Origin: Symsagittifera roscoffensis
Lineage: Eukaryota; Xenacoelomorpha; Acoela; Convolutidae
Length of the DNA stretch: 64,000 nucleotides
Direction: 5' to 3'
NCBI RefSeq assembly: GCF_963678635.1
Contig: NC_087064.1
Span: forward strand, 4,254,411-4,318,410
Positions 1-10,662 of this stretch are shown one piece after another; within the stretch, counting starts at the first letter, position 1, and every line of letters begins with the position of its first letter. Under the pieces are notes generated by a model. The model was not told where the DNA came from and ran no database searches. It saw only the letters and a list, made by a program, of their open reading frames with translations. Made by a program: the position numbers and the translations under genes.

Positions 1-119
1 TAAAACAGAATAAAAAAAAATAAAATCATAATCAGATCGAAACATGTCATAGTACTAATTTTCGGGAAGTTCTGAGTTTCAGAGAAAAGATTTATCAGCT
101 TATAGGTCTTTAATTCTTA

Positions 120-598
120 ATGAGAGGTGCTGCAGCTACCGGTGTAGGCTCAGTTAACGTAGCTCCCGTCGCAGGCCCAGTTGTTGCAGCTCCAGGCACC
201 AGCCCAGTTGTTGCAGCTCCCGGCGCAGGCCCAAATGCTGCAGCTCTAGACGCCGGCCCTGTTTGAGTTTTTACAAATCCAGGCGCCGGCCCAGTTGCTG
301 CAGCTCCAGGGGCAGGCCTTGTAGCAGCTCTAGGTGCAGAACCATTTTGCAGCTCCCGGCGGCGTCCCAGTTGTTGCACCTCCAGGCGCCGGCCCAGTTG
401 ATGCAGCTCTCGACGCAGGCCGAAATGCTGCAGCTCTAGACGCAGGCCCTGTTGCAGTTTTTGCAGCTCCAGGCGCCGGCCCAGTTGCTGCAGCTCCAGG
501 GGCAGGCCATTTTGTAGCAGCTCTAGGTGCAGAACCATTTTTGCAGCTCCAGGCGGCGGCCCAGTTGTTGCAGCTCCAGGCGCCGGCCCATTTTTCTG
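120..598. repeat. 27-bp GC-rich minisatellite with higher-order period
   Basis: The stretch is made of diverged copies of a 27-bp unit containing GCAGCTCCAGGCGCCGGCCC. A higher-order period of about 190 bp (seven units) is visible: the block from 229 closely matches the block from 419. Read on +, the unit encodes a nine-residue A/P/G/V motif. The minus strand is open for 168 codons (616-110) because the unit length is a multiple of three. No start context, splice site or known domain supports a real protein on either strand, so I call it a repeat. It is much more GC-rich than its surroundings. Confidence 0.85.
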
Positions 599-619
599 AT
601 GTTTATCTCTGTGCAATGG

Positions 620-1807
620 TTGCTTGCTATGTGTACGCCTGCTGGTTTGTCCTTTTTCTTGTTTTCTTCAATCTTTGTGCCAAAGGTCGAAGAGTTTGTT
701 CAACATAGTTAAAATTACATTGAACAGGACATTTTGTAGACCTGATTGGATTCAGATCACGCTCAAATGATGAGTTAAGCTAGGGAAGACCGGTTTCTAG
801 TGTTCGGTTTCTAATTTGCTTGTTGGTAAGGCTGCATTTTTTCGGGTTTCTTGCCCCGTTTGCCATTTGTTGCTTTACCTGCCCTCCTATTTGGTAGTAA
901 ATTTGTCCCAAGACTTCTATTTAGTGATCCTGGTTCTCTTCTGCACAACCAATCCTCTGGGTACTGTTTTTTCTTCCTTCGCTGTTCATTGATCAGCATA
1001 GATTTAATTAAATTTTTCCATGTAGATATTCTCCTATAAATCTTGTGCACCGTATGCTCTAATATGTTTCTCTTGTATTGCAGTGGAGCGCAAAATCTAG
1101 AACTTAGAATTTCATCTGTACTTGGTGGTTTTTAGCACTATTTTTTATCTAATTTGCTTTTTGCAACCTGTATTCAAACGAATGTGCTAAAAAGCCAAGT
1201 CGCTGTTTTCATTAGGTGCTTCAACGGTGAACTGTAAGTTGGATTGAATTACCACGTTTTGATCGTTTTAACTGTCCTAAAAAGTCGTTTTTGTATCATA
1301 GGAAGAATTTCACACCTATTATGGTCACTTCACAGTCGCACTTTTGTTGCACGAAATGCATTACTAAGCTTTTTCTGTTATATATTAAATTCCTCGTCCA
1401 AGATCGAACCACAGTCTTTAGGATAACAATTCAAACAAACCTACTTTTCTACTGGAAAGATTTTAAAAATCTTCTTCCTATTGTTTTTTGAAATTCAGCT
1501 GAAATCCTCTAGAATGTCAATCATTTGAGAGACGTTTATAGCCATAACCTTCCCAGAGTCTTTCACTCAAAGCTTTGTCAAAATTGATTGCCAAAAATGC
1601 GCTTATGACCACTTCATTCTTCTGTGCTAATCATAAGCCGTTGCTTCTAGAAAGTAGATTACCCACAGCCATGTTCAAAAGGGGTTTCATGTACTTCCTG
1701 CTAAGCCAGGTAGCTCACATGTGTGACCTTCAACCAAAATGCAGTCGATCTCTGTTTCGACGATATTGGACATTATTCAGGAGAAAATAATTGTATGATA
1801 CGTCAAT
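620..1807. other. AT-rich region without a supported gene
   Basis: Only short open frames occur here on both strands. A 79-codon basic minus-strand frame at 1050-811 is the longest with non-random composition, but it has no motif I recognise. Nothing else can be supported. Confidence 0.4.
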
Positions 1808-2449
1808 TTTGACAATTAATGACGTTATCTGGAAAAAAACTGAATTAGGAAAGGTTAATTCAAGTTGAAGAAGAAAAAAAAATTTCGACTCAAATTAAAG
1901 ACACGTGACAACTTTGAGTCTTTGCGAAATCAAAAAACCGTGGAAACAGAGAGACAAATTTCACTCTTAAAAAATTCAGACGAAAAATTTTGAAAATGAC
2001 GTTACGGAAGTGAAGAATGAGCAATCGATAGTGGAAGAGAAGAAACTGGACCCCTTCCTCCGAGCGGGCAGGCTACAAGTGAAGAAAGCAGCCCTTACTG
2101 GTAGCGAAGAAAGAGCTAGCTCGGCGAATTTGACAATTAAAGACGTTATCTGGAAAAAACTGAATTAGGAAAGGTTAATTCAAGTTGAAGAAGAAGAAAA
2201 AAAAATTTCGACTCAAATTAAAGACACGTGACAACTTTGAGTCTTTGCGAAATCAAAAAACCGTGGAAACAGAGAGACAAGTTTCGCTCTTGAAGAATTC
2301 AGACGAAAGATATCGAAAATGACGATACGGAAGTGAAGAATGAGCAATCGATAGTGGAAGAGAAGAAACTGGACCCCTTCCGCCGAGCGGGAAGGCTAGA
2401 AGTGAAGAAAGAAGCTCTTACTGGTAGCGAGGAAAGAGCTGGTTCGGCG
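1808..2449 (+). repeat. Tandem duplication, two copies of about 321 bp
   Basis: The sequence beginning TTTGACAATTAA at 1808 restarts at 2129. Both copies share GACGTTATCTGGAAAAAA, the AAAGACACGTGACAACTTTG segment and the GAGCAATCGATAGTGGAAGAG segment, and end near TCGGCGAATT. Divergence is limited to a few substitutions and short indels, so the duplication is fairly recent. The right part is distantly similar to the upstream part of the LTR-like sequence at 37.6-37.8 kb, so the unit is probably a duplicated piece of that element's left end. Confidence 0.85.
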
Positions 2450-3480
2450 AATTGGAACAAAAAGGAAAGGATCTCTTGTTGAACTGGAAAATTTATAATT
2501 TAAGCTTCCTGGACTATCTTAAATTGAAATTAGTCGCATCCAAATTCATTTTTAGACAATGAGAAGCAGAGAATTGAGGAAAGGGTCAACCCATCGCTTC
2601 TCCGATGGATGGGATGCTTTTGTCCACTGTACCAAACAATAGTAATATAGTAATCAAATTGAAACAGTAAAGCAGCCCTGTTTTTGGGAGTGAGACCCAG
2701 CCATGAGTTTCACATGCATTTAAGTTATTTTGCACGGCTCAGCTGAAAGAGTTCACGCAGTAATCTTTTTGTCGACCCAATTTTACGAGAACCACCTTGA
2801 ATTGGGTATGGTAGACATGGTTAAAGGTACGTAAAGCTCTATCTAGAAGTTAGCCAATCCTTTTAGGGTTAACTTTCCTTTCCGTCGTTAGGTATTTTTG
2901 GCGAAAAACTTCATATGAGACTTCATGGCGCTCTTTGGTAATATTCGGAACATCATGATCGGCAAGTCCGTTAACTGAAGTCTCCGCACCGAAACGACTG
3001 CCGGAATGGTTGTCCAAAACGCGAAAGACTTCCGGATTCCCCGGATTTAGCTTTTAACTTGGATATCACATATGGTGAAGGGTGGGGTATTGGTAGTCCC
3101 ATCGTTCCTCAAGCAATAAATGACCGAAAGTAACTGAAGATAAATAAAAAACCAAACAAAAATATTGTAATTTCAAGAAAAACAAAAGTTAATATAACCA
3201 AAAAACCCTAAAACACTAAAAAAAATTCAGTAGTGAACACCTTCCCAAACGAGATGCGATCCAATTTTTCTTTTTGTAGTTGTAAGATGTTTTCCTTGAT
3301 ATCTAACCAACCCAGTCGTTACGATCAACTTTTTTCTTTTGTTCATGTACTGTAGTTAATTTTTGTTAATTTTCAATCAATCTGGTAGGGTCAAGTGATT
3401 GAAGAAAAAGACCTATCTAATAGTGCAAGGAGCAGCAGGAAAGGTCGCAAGGAGAACAAAAATCGACTGCTGCGTATCCA
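2450..3480 (+). mobile_element. Decayed LTR-like terminal repeat, copy A
   Basis: The order of short matches follows the better copy at 37.8-38.97 kb: AAGCTTCCTGGACTAT-like, GAGGAAAGGGT, AGCCCTGTTTTTGGGAGTGA, GAGACCCAGCCATGAG, GTCGACCCAATTTTA, AAAGCTCTATCTAGAAGTTAGCC, ATGGCGCTC, ACTTCCGGATT, AAGGGTGGGG, GAGATGCGATCC, then the AAGAAAAAGAC segment where coding begins. The TATAAA of the good copies is here changed (GGTACGTAAAGC). This is the most diverged of the four copies. I call it LTR-like because two other copies (37.9 and 41.6 kb) flank an internal region as direct repeats. A long 5' UTR of a non-LTR element is the alternative. Confidence 0.6.
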
Positions 3481-3676
3481 TTTTGAGTTTTCTATTTTTT
3501 TGGTAGTAATTAAAGATTTCAATCTTTGGGGGCACGAAGAAAGTGACAGCACTGTAGTGAACCTCACCGAGGTTCGACTTTCCGAGTATAGCACCTTTTT
3601 TTGGATACTGAAGGATTCCGGAGCGGTTGAGAAAATTGTTGTTACTTTTTATACTACCAGTATTAACTTTTTTTAA
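3395..3676 (+). pseudogene. Start of a gag-like frame attached to LTR-like copy A
   Basis: The first ~30 codons (EEKDLSNSARS...KENKNRLL) match position by position the peptide read on the minus strand at about 29450-29360 (EKKTDPASSARS...KDNNNRLL) and, with a stop, the + strand at about 38920-38975. The same peptide therefore follows the LTR-like sequence in three copies, which argues that it is the start of an element-encoded gag-like protein. Downstream of about codon 35 the similarity is lost and the frame ends at 3676. No function can be read from it. Confidence 0.45.
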
Positions 3677-4629
3677 GCCAAATAGACCATCAACAGAACA
3701 ACTTTAAGGTCCAAAAATTGATATTTTGATCCCTCACGAATGCAAACTTTGAGATTTCTCCTTTCTCCTTTTTTCAATGCGGTAAAAGTTGTATAAATAA
3801 GGAGTTAAATCATAATGGAGAAACCGGTTTAAATTAATCCCAACATTCTTAGACAGAAAAAAGTGTCGCGTCCAATTTTTCGCAAAATTTGAAAAATCGA
3901 AATGCCAGCGAAAAACGTTTTTCGAAACTTTCGAGCTAAAGCGATAAAACTTGTTATCTGCTTATTATCCACTAGTTGAGCGACAGGTTTTAGAACCTGT
4001 TTACCGACGATCTTCCTGATCTCAGAGAAGTTAAACTTAAAAGTTTTGATTATGTGGGTTCACCAACATGAATGGGTCCAAATTGTAACACTTTTGCAAA
4101 TTTTATCAGCCAAAAAACGTTTTTCATCATTTTCTTTTAAAGTGAACTAGAAACGTGTAAGGTTTTTGAGCTCATATCAATAAATTTTTAGCCAATATGA
4201 CAAGGTAAAACCGGTAAAAGCGGAAAATGTATTTATCGAAATTTTTTTGAGTTTAGACGAAAGACGTTTTGTTTTATAACTCGAGAAACAACGGATCAAT
4301 CTGGCTCAATTCTAAACCATTATATCAGAATTTAAATCCGTTTTACGTGGATTAGTTTTTAAAAAGAAAAACAATCCATAGAAGAAACTATTTAAACAAA
4401 TATATTCGAAAAAGGCCGGTTTTGTAGGTAGACTCCTGGTTCATTGAAAAGTTTTGTAAAGCCTTTATACCACAAACAAAAGGTAGCAATGGTTGAATAA
4501 GGCTTTTTTACATTGTTTGGAACGGTTAAGAAGGGCCAAGGACCTTTGAGATAAGCAAATAAGACGAAAAGTAAGCCTGCTATTAGACCCTTTCCAGTTG
4601 GGGGAAAACCACAAAATTAACAGCCTTAT
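3677..4629. other. AT-rich spacer, no gene seen
   Basis: No frame of note, no RNA gene and no clear repeat could be supported in this interval. Confidence 0.4.
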
Positions 4630-5075
4630 TTGGATCCGGAGGGTCCAAGTTCAAAACAAACCCTTCCCAAACAATTAATTTTACACATTAGACTTTTAGT
4701 AACGTACTCCGCGAGGAATAAATTTTTCGAATGTAAACGGAAAAAACCCCATTTCACGAATCCGGAAGGGTCTCATTTGGGATATCTCCTTATTTTGCGA
4801 ACGCGGAAGGGTCCCAGTTTCACCAATCCGGAAGGGTCTCATTTTCGCCAGTTCGAAAGCGTCCCATTTTTGGCAACCCGGACGGGTCCCATTTTTGCCA
4901 ATCGTTAAAAGTCCCAATTTCACAATTCTAGAAGGGTGTTGATCCGGAATGTTCCTTAACTTGCCAATACATAAGGTCCAAATTTTACTAGCGTAACCAG
5001 AAGATCCCAATTTTGCCAATCCGCGAGGGTCTTTATTAGCCAATCTGAAAAGGTCCTTAAATGCCGGTCCTCACA
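4630..5075 (+). repeat. Degenerate tandem array, ~30-bp unit with GGAAGGGTC core
   Basis: About twelve degenerate units of roughly 28-34 bp follow the pattern AATCCGGAAGGGTCCCATTTTTGCC. The clearest are between 4750 and 4900; later units are more diverged (for example CTAGAAGGGTG, CGCGAGGGTC). The same core occurs once or twice per LTR-like copy (for example near 38880 and 38905, and at 37823), which suggests the array grew out of that element's leader. Confidence 0.75.
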
Positions 5076-6699
5076 AATCCCTATGAGCCTACATAGAACG
5101 GAAAGGGTCAGAAAAGCAACCCTCATCGTATGTTAAACGAAAAAATTGCCATAAAAAAGCAAAAAAAGGACATCTAAGAAAAATCAATTGATTTTTTAGG
5201 ACACATAGGAGGACCGAGAATGAACGACAAGCAACCATTGACTGCAATTGTAATATGTCATTAAATAAAAAAAGAGAGAACAAAATACCACTTATACAAA
5301 TCCAAACCCGGAGATCCGCAACTTTAAGTCAAACCAATAATAGAAACATACTTCTGAAAAACCTCGGTTTGAAATCCGAAAGTTTTTTTGGAGAAGTGGA
5401 TGCTTGAGAGTTTTAGTAAGACTAGCTCGGGCAATCTCGAGGCGGATAAGTAAAACTAAACACATTGGGTGCAATAGAAGCCAACGTGAAAAAAAGATAA
5501 ATGCCTTCAAGAAAAAAGTTTATGATTAGAAATACGTTCGAATATCAAACTGCGACTGATCGCAACGCACATGCTTTTTTCTTCCTTTCTTCTTTTCAAA
5601 CTGAATTATTATTTTTTACGATTTGGATAGTGAGCTTACTATATTTTAATTATACTCACATCAAACAGCTGTGCTAGCATTTCGTTCGACAATCCATTCA
5701 TCACGGTTGAGCATAATTTGGAAATACGCTGTAATGAGGTAACTTTTCTAGATTCGTGGTCACTTGAAAGTTTTTATCACTTGTTATGAAAGCAGTGGAG
5801 CTTCGCTAGACTAATTCGGTGAGTGAGCAACGACTAGTGATAGGCTAATATGAATTTAGACAAGTTGAGGATACCTAAACTGGGTGATAGCACTAGGAAG
5901 TTCCTACCAAAACAAGATAAGTAATATGTGGCAAAAACCAGAAGGCTCGGAAAAAGGGGAAGGTTTCAGGAGATATCGTTGAAAACAGGAGACAGAAGGT
6001 CTCTGAGGACAAAGAGAAACGAGCAACACTGGAAAAAGTGACACACCGGAGTCCAGTTTATAATGTCAATCAGGAACAGCTTGGAACCGAGAAGAACAGG
6101 ACGAGGCTAGTGATCAGTGATCCTGCTCCAGTAGAACAGAGATAGGACTTTGCGACATCGACTGGGACTCTTAGTCGGGAAGAAATGTCGGAACTGTCTA
6201 AAATTTCGTTTGAAAAACCAACTGCTTAGGGTTCACCCTTCGACAATGCCATGAATGGAGGGATAACCAAAAAAAACAGTATCCTCTTCTTCTTTTTCCG
6301 AAAAATTAAAGATTACTCGTGGAAAATTTCCTCCCATTGACAATAAGGGCAGGAGCTGGTGACGAGACCGATACTCAAAAGGAAACAGACAACAGCCAAG
6401 AAGAGGATAATCATAGTTTACAGCCAAGCCTAGAAATGCGACCCACGAATTCCACCCGTCAACACGGAGAGTGGATTTTCAGATCAGTTTGGTAATGTTA
6501 GAACGATTATTACGGCTTCGATTATAATGCAGGATTCAAAACAACTCGCAGTAAGAAAAGCCATCTCCTAATACACATGATTTCATATCACGAAAATGAC
6601 TGAATTTTTAATGACGACTCTAACAACAATATTACGCTAAACTGCAATAAAAAAGTCAGCATAACATCCATCACCAATCCGAAAATCTGACATAGATTT
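5076..6699. other. No supported gene; possible coding relics near 5.9-6.2 kb
   Basis: 5076-5820 is plain AT-rich sequence. Between about 5930 and 6200 the base composition is more balanced and one + frame is open with a charged composition, as in the degraded gag-like coding elsewhere in the window, but no motif identifies it. The minus-strand frames here look like chance frames. Confidence 0.3.
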
Positions 6700-7960
6700 T
6701 CGAAAATTACTAGATAAACTAGCACAAGCCGAAATCACAAGAAAACTAGAAGAAACAGAAAAATTGAAACTACAATATGTAAACAACATTCGAACTACAA
6801 CTTCACTTTTTAATAATCTCCAAGACTCTGATAATGATCTAGCAGAACACGTTGCTCAAATCTTGAACATCTATGAAAAGAATCCAAATTTCAAAAGCAA
6901 ACCTGCATTGAAAAAAGGTGTAACTATTGTCGCAAATATGGACATAGCAAGGCTGATTGCAGACAAAAACAACCAGAAAATTTAAATAGACAACCAAAAC
7001 ACAAAAAACTAATCAAATTATTTCACCCATACATGAAAAAAGATCAAAATTTACCAAATAAAATATTTCAAATATTTCCTTTTCAAATAATTCTCGCGGA
7101 AGATCACCAGATCAACGAAATTCACAAAACTGTTCCCAAAATAGATATAGTAGATCAAATAAGCCAAAACAATCAATACAGATGTTCTTACGCTAGATCA
7201 AACTCTGACAGAATAGAAGTAACTATTCAAACTCCAACAGAAACTGCCCATATTCAAATCCTCCAAAAATATGTTAAGGTATTGACCGCTTACCAAATTT
7301 TTCATGTAAACGAAATCAAAACTATTCAACCAATCGACCAAGAAATCACTCAATTATAGATCACAAAAATAATCTAACGAGAGACCATAAAATAATTATT
7401 ACAAAAAAAGATCCCGTGATAACTCCAGGAAAAGAAATAACAACTATCAAAACAAACCAAGCAACTATTTTCAATTACCAGGTCAAAACAATTCACAAAA
7501 TTCAAACAAACAAAATCCAAATTACAGAAATAGTACACCGAAACACCAAAGACAGATTAATCAAACACAATCTACAGATGAAACAATTTCAGATCATCCA
7601 GGTTTAGACAGCACGGAATTTTTAGAACTAAAATTGAATCACATACACTGAGAAAACTCCGATGATGAGAGCGACACAGAAAAAACAGTTATTTTCAACA
7701 GGCTTAAAATAAAAGATGAATATGAAAAACCAAATGAATCGAAATATTACCAAAGTGAAGTTATCAGTTCTAATCCTCAAGAACTAGATTACAATCAAGA
7801 AACGACAAACATTACTGCGAATGTGCCTGAAACTTATTCAAATATGAACAATATATACCAGAATACAACAAAAAAATATCACCACCAAAAGAAAAAATTT
7901 GGACGACAACACATCTTTTAGAAAGCCCCAAAAACAAACATTTTTAAACAACAGACCTCA
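6700..7960 (+). pseudogene. Gag remnant of an A-rich Ty3/gypsy-type element
   Basis: 6764-6985 is open for 73 codons with a helical, charged composition. After several frame changes, a long N/Q/S-rich region can be followed from about 7440 to 7920. It reads as a low-complexity gag C-terminal part, including an acidic stretch (ENSDDESDTEKTV) near 7650. No zinc knuckle was found. Identification rests on position: it lies directly upstream of protease, RT, RNase H and integrase remnants in the expected order. Multiple frameshifts and stops show that it is dead. The + strand is strikingly A-rich and G-poor, as is the whole element to about 15 kb. Confidence 0.5.
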
Positions 7961-7969
7961 AAACTCAAT

Positions 7970-8130
7970 AATTAACCAATTCTGGCGCAGAATCAAACAT
8001 TATCAACATCCATACATAGAATGGAATTCAAAATCTACATCCAAAAAATTCCCTTTCAAAAATTTCTCTTAAACTAGTCACTGCAGAAGGCACAAGTTTA
8101 ACAGACTTTGGAAAAATTTAATTATTACTT
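7970..8130 (+). pseudogene. Retroviral-type aspartic protease remnant
   Basis: At 7973-8000 the frame reads LTNSGAESNII. This fits the active-site loop D-(S/T)-G-A of retroelement aspartic proteases except that Asp is Asn (AAT). A further segment, VTAEGTSLTDFGK, follows near 8080 and resembles the flap region. The same D-to-N change is present in the duplicate copy near 11415, so it predates the tandem duplication. As it stands the protease could not be catalytic. Confidence 0.45.
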
Positions 8131-9120
8131 ATCCAAACCTGAACAATGGAACAAAACAAGTTTTTTCTTAAACTCTTCAAACAAATATACCGCATAACAG
8201 ACATTAAACATAAAATAGTAAGAATCCCATTTAATACTAAATATATATCAACTATAAACATCTTGAACAAAAAGTTACAAATCAAAGACGAATATATAAA
8301 ACTAAGTAACACATCCCTAATATTTTTCCAAAGATTAAACAAGCAATCCCCATTTTTTTTCAAAATTTTACCCTTTATATAATCGACAAAGAAAACATCT
8401 ATAACCACTAACAGAACATGTTTTTTTACTTTCCTATCAATCATGTATATCAATATAAAACTGATCAAAACACACAGAAAATATATTTGACTGACCTTGA
8501 ATTCCGGCCATTGCATAAATTCTTATTGTAACAATTTCATCAAATTAGCGTACAGCTACCAAATTAGCGTACATCTGACAAATACGCAAAAGATACTAAC
8601 ACAGATATAATAGCACTACATGTATAAAATAGTTCGCCATACAAAATTACACTTCTTTTAGGACTTTTTGGATATTGCGAAACAAATGCAATAATTCACC
8701 CTACACAAGAAAAAGCATTCAGAGCAAATAATAATTTAAAATTATTAGATATTTGTCAATCAACAATTCTTAATGAAAAATTGTCCATTAATAGTATGTT
8801 TCAAAATGAAACACGGATTCTTTCACAAATACCCCCCTATTTTAAAACAAAATTTTAACTATTAAAAATTACAATTGAACAACAGCAATTTTTGACGATA
8901 TTGAATTTTCAACAATCTCAAACTAGTCAGCAAAACAACTAGCAGAAATAATATTTAAAATCCCATGGCTTAAGCCACAACAAAATTTGCTGTTGGAAAA
9001 ATACAATCACCAGTATATCGTCCACTTAAACCCGACGCAGTTTTCAAAAAACAACGCGGAAGTCAAGTAATTAAAACACTTACAAGACAAAGTGATCGGA
9101 CTTTTAGATATTCTCGAGCA

Positions 9121-9560
9121 AAATGAAATTATCTCAGGTAAGGAAAGAACAACAACCCGAAGGAAACGCAATCATCAATCCAGCAATTATTCTCGCTAAA
9201 GGAGAATCACTTAAAATCGTTCTAGATGCACGATATTTAAATTCTCTAATTATTGAAACAAGATGCAATTGGTCCATAGAACCAATACAAGTAATACTTA
9301 CAAAAATAAACGGACAATGCTATACCACTGCCGATTTGAATAGTGTAAGCAATCAAATGCCATTAGACGAACAATCACGTCATTATTGGAAATCAGCAGT
9401 ACTATTCTATGGTACATTCATAGTATCAGCAGCCTTTTTAGCATTTATGACTACAATTTTTCTTAGCACTTCTAAGCCAAAACACCCTTAAATATATAGA
9501 CGATGTTTTCATACAGTCAAAAACAAAACAAGAAATGCTTCAAAATTTAGACAAATACCA
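9121..9560 (+). pseudogene. Reverse transcriptase remnant, gypsy type
   Basis: 9123-9491 encodes an RT palm fragment: NPAIILAKG...LKIVLDARYLN, then the motif A-like segment CYTTADLNSVSNQMPLDEQS. The YIDD catalytic box lies at 9493-9504 (KYIDDVFIQSKT) in another frame, so a frameshift separates the fingers/palm part from the catalytic loop. Family knowledge: Ty3/gypsy RTs carry F/Y-x-DD at this place, followed by RNase H and integrase, as seen here. The part is present only once, because the downstream duplicate lost it by deletion. Confidence 0.75.
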
Positions 9561-9879
9561 CAAAAATCTTGTTAAAAGAATACATGAAAGCAGCACCAGA
9601 TAATTCACATTTTTTCTTACTCGTGTAAAACTCTTTGGACATTTGTTTGAAGGCATCACTATTAAAACACCATCAAATAAAAAGAGACTCATGAATTTTC
9701 TACATTGCTGAACTTCTTAAGTAATTGTTTACAAAATGCAACTATATCTCAGATCATTTTACGATATTCTCCGATAACAAAATAACTTTTAATGGACATA
9801 AGAACATCCAAAACGCTTCGATGAAATAAAATCCCTCTCACAGAACAAAACTCCAACCAAAATTTCAGATCCAAACCAA

Positions 9880-10235
9880 CCATTTTACGCTATGTGAAAT
9901 GCATTCAACTTTGGAATTGGCGCAGCTTTTTTTAAATGAAATGAACCTTATATCAGCAAACTCAAGACATTTTACACAACCAGAACTCAGACTCTCTACG
10001 CTTATGAGAGATTGTTGTACAGCCATGATTTATACATTAACAGAATATGAATTTTTAATCCAACAGTTTTATTCACAGATCATAAAGCTATAATTTTTCT
10101 ATTTACACAAAAACTTAATGCAAACAAGAGTATATAGATTTTTACTTACTCTAATAAAGTTCGAAAATTACGTATATTTTGGACAGCATGCAAAAACCTA
10201 ACCTACCAGATACACTTAGTCGAATGACAGAATTA
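9880..10235 (+). pseudogene. RNase H remnant of the gypsy-type element
   Basis: Peptide pieces in different frames fit the RNase H domain that follows RT: NFGIGAAFF near 9910, TDHKAIIFLF near 10076-10105, and LPDTLSRMT near 10200-10230. Frames change between the pieces, so this is not translatable as one protein. The same remnant is repeated at about 12645-13000. Confidence 0.6.
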
Positions 10236-10662
10236 CACCACCTGAGCTAATAACACAAAAAACAACCATAGAAATACCCCAAAACAAAAAATTCTTCCTT
10301 GCAGAAGAGGAAACATCACCACGACTAGAATGTAAACACGCAGTTGAAACTGACTCTGATACTAAACAAATATAAACCTTAGAACATTTTCCATAAAATC
10401 TCGATCGCCAAAACAACCACTAGGAAGTAGATTGTTTAGATAACATACATATAAACCAATAATATATTCAATATGGATAAAAAATAACTCATAAGACAAA
10501 AAAGCTATGCAAAAGTCACAACGAAACAATTTTTTCCCATTAAAAGAAAAAGAAAACTAAACAGAAAACAAAAATGTGCCAGGCCCTTCCGTATCAAACC
10601 AAAAATATACAATCAATAAGATATTCAATTTACAAGATCCCTTGGATAATATACCTCTCTCT

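Larger units (their letters stand above)
7221..10660 (+). repeat. First copy of a ~3.4-kb tandem duplication inside the gypsy-type element
   Basis: The block starting AACTATTCAAACTCCAACAG at 7221 and ending ATAATATACCTCTCT at 10660 is repeated immediately downstream from 10663. It spans the gag C-terminus, protease, RT and RNase H remnants. The copies are nearly identical, with single-base differences and short indels, so duplication happened after most coding damage had accumulated. The shared D-to-N protease change and the shared stops support that order. Confidence 0.9.

Noticed and set aside
811-1050. 79-codon basic minus-strand frame
   Set aside because: No motif, no neighbours and no second copy in the window. 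Too short to support.
8118-8516. 132-codon minus-strand hydrophobic frame, repeated at 11.6-11.96 kb
   Set aside because: Its repetition is explained by the tandem duplication of an A-rich + strand element. The hydrophobic reading is what T-rich complement gives by chance.
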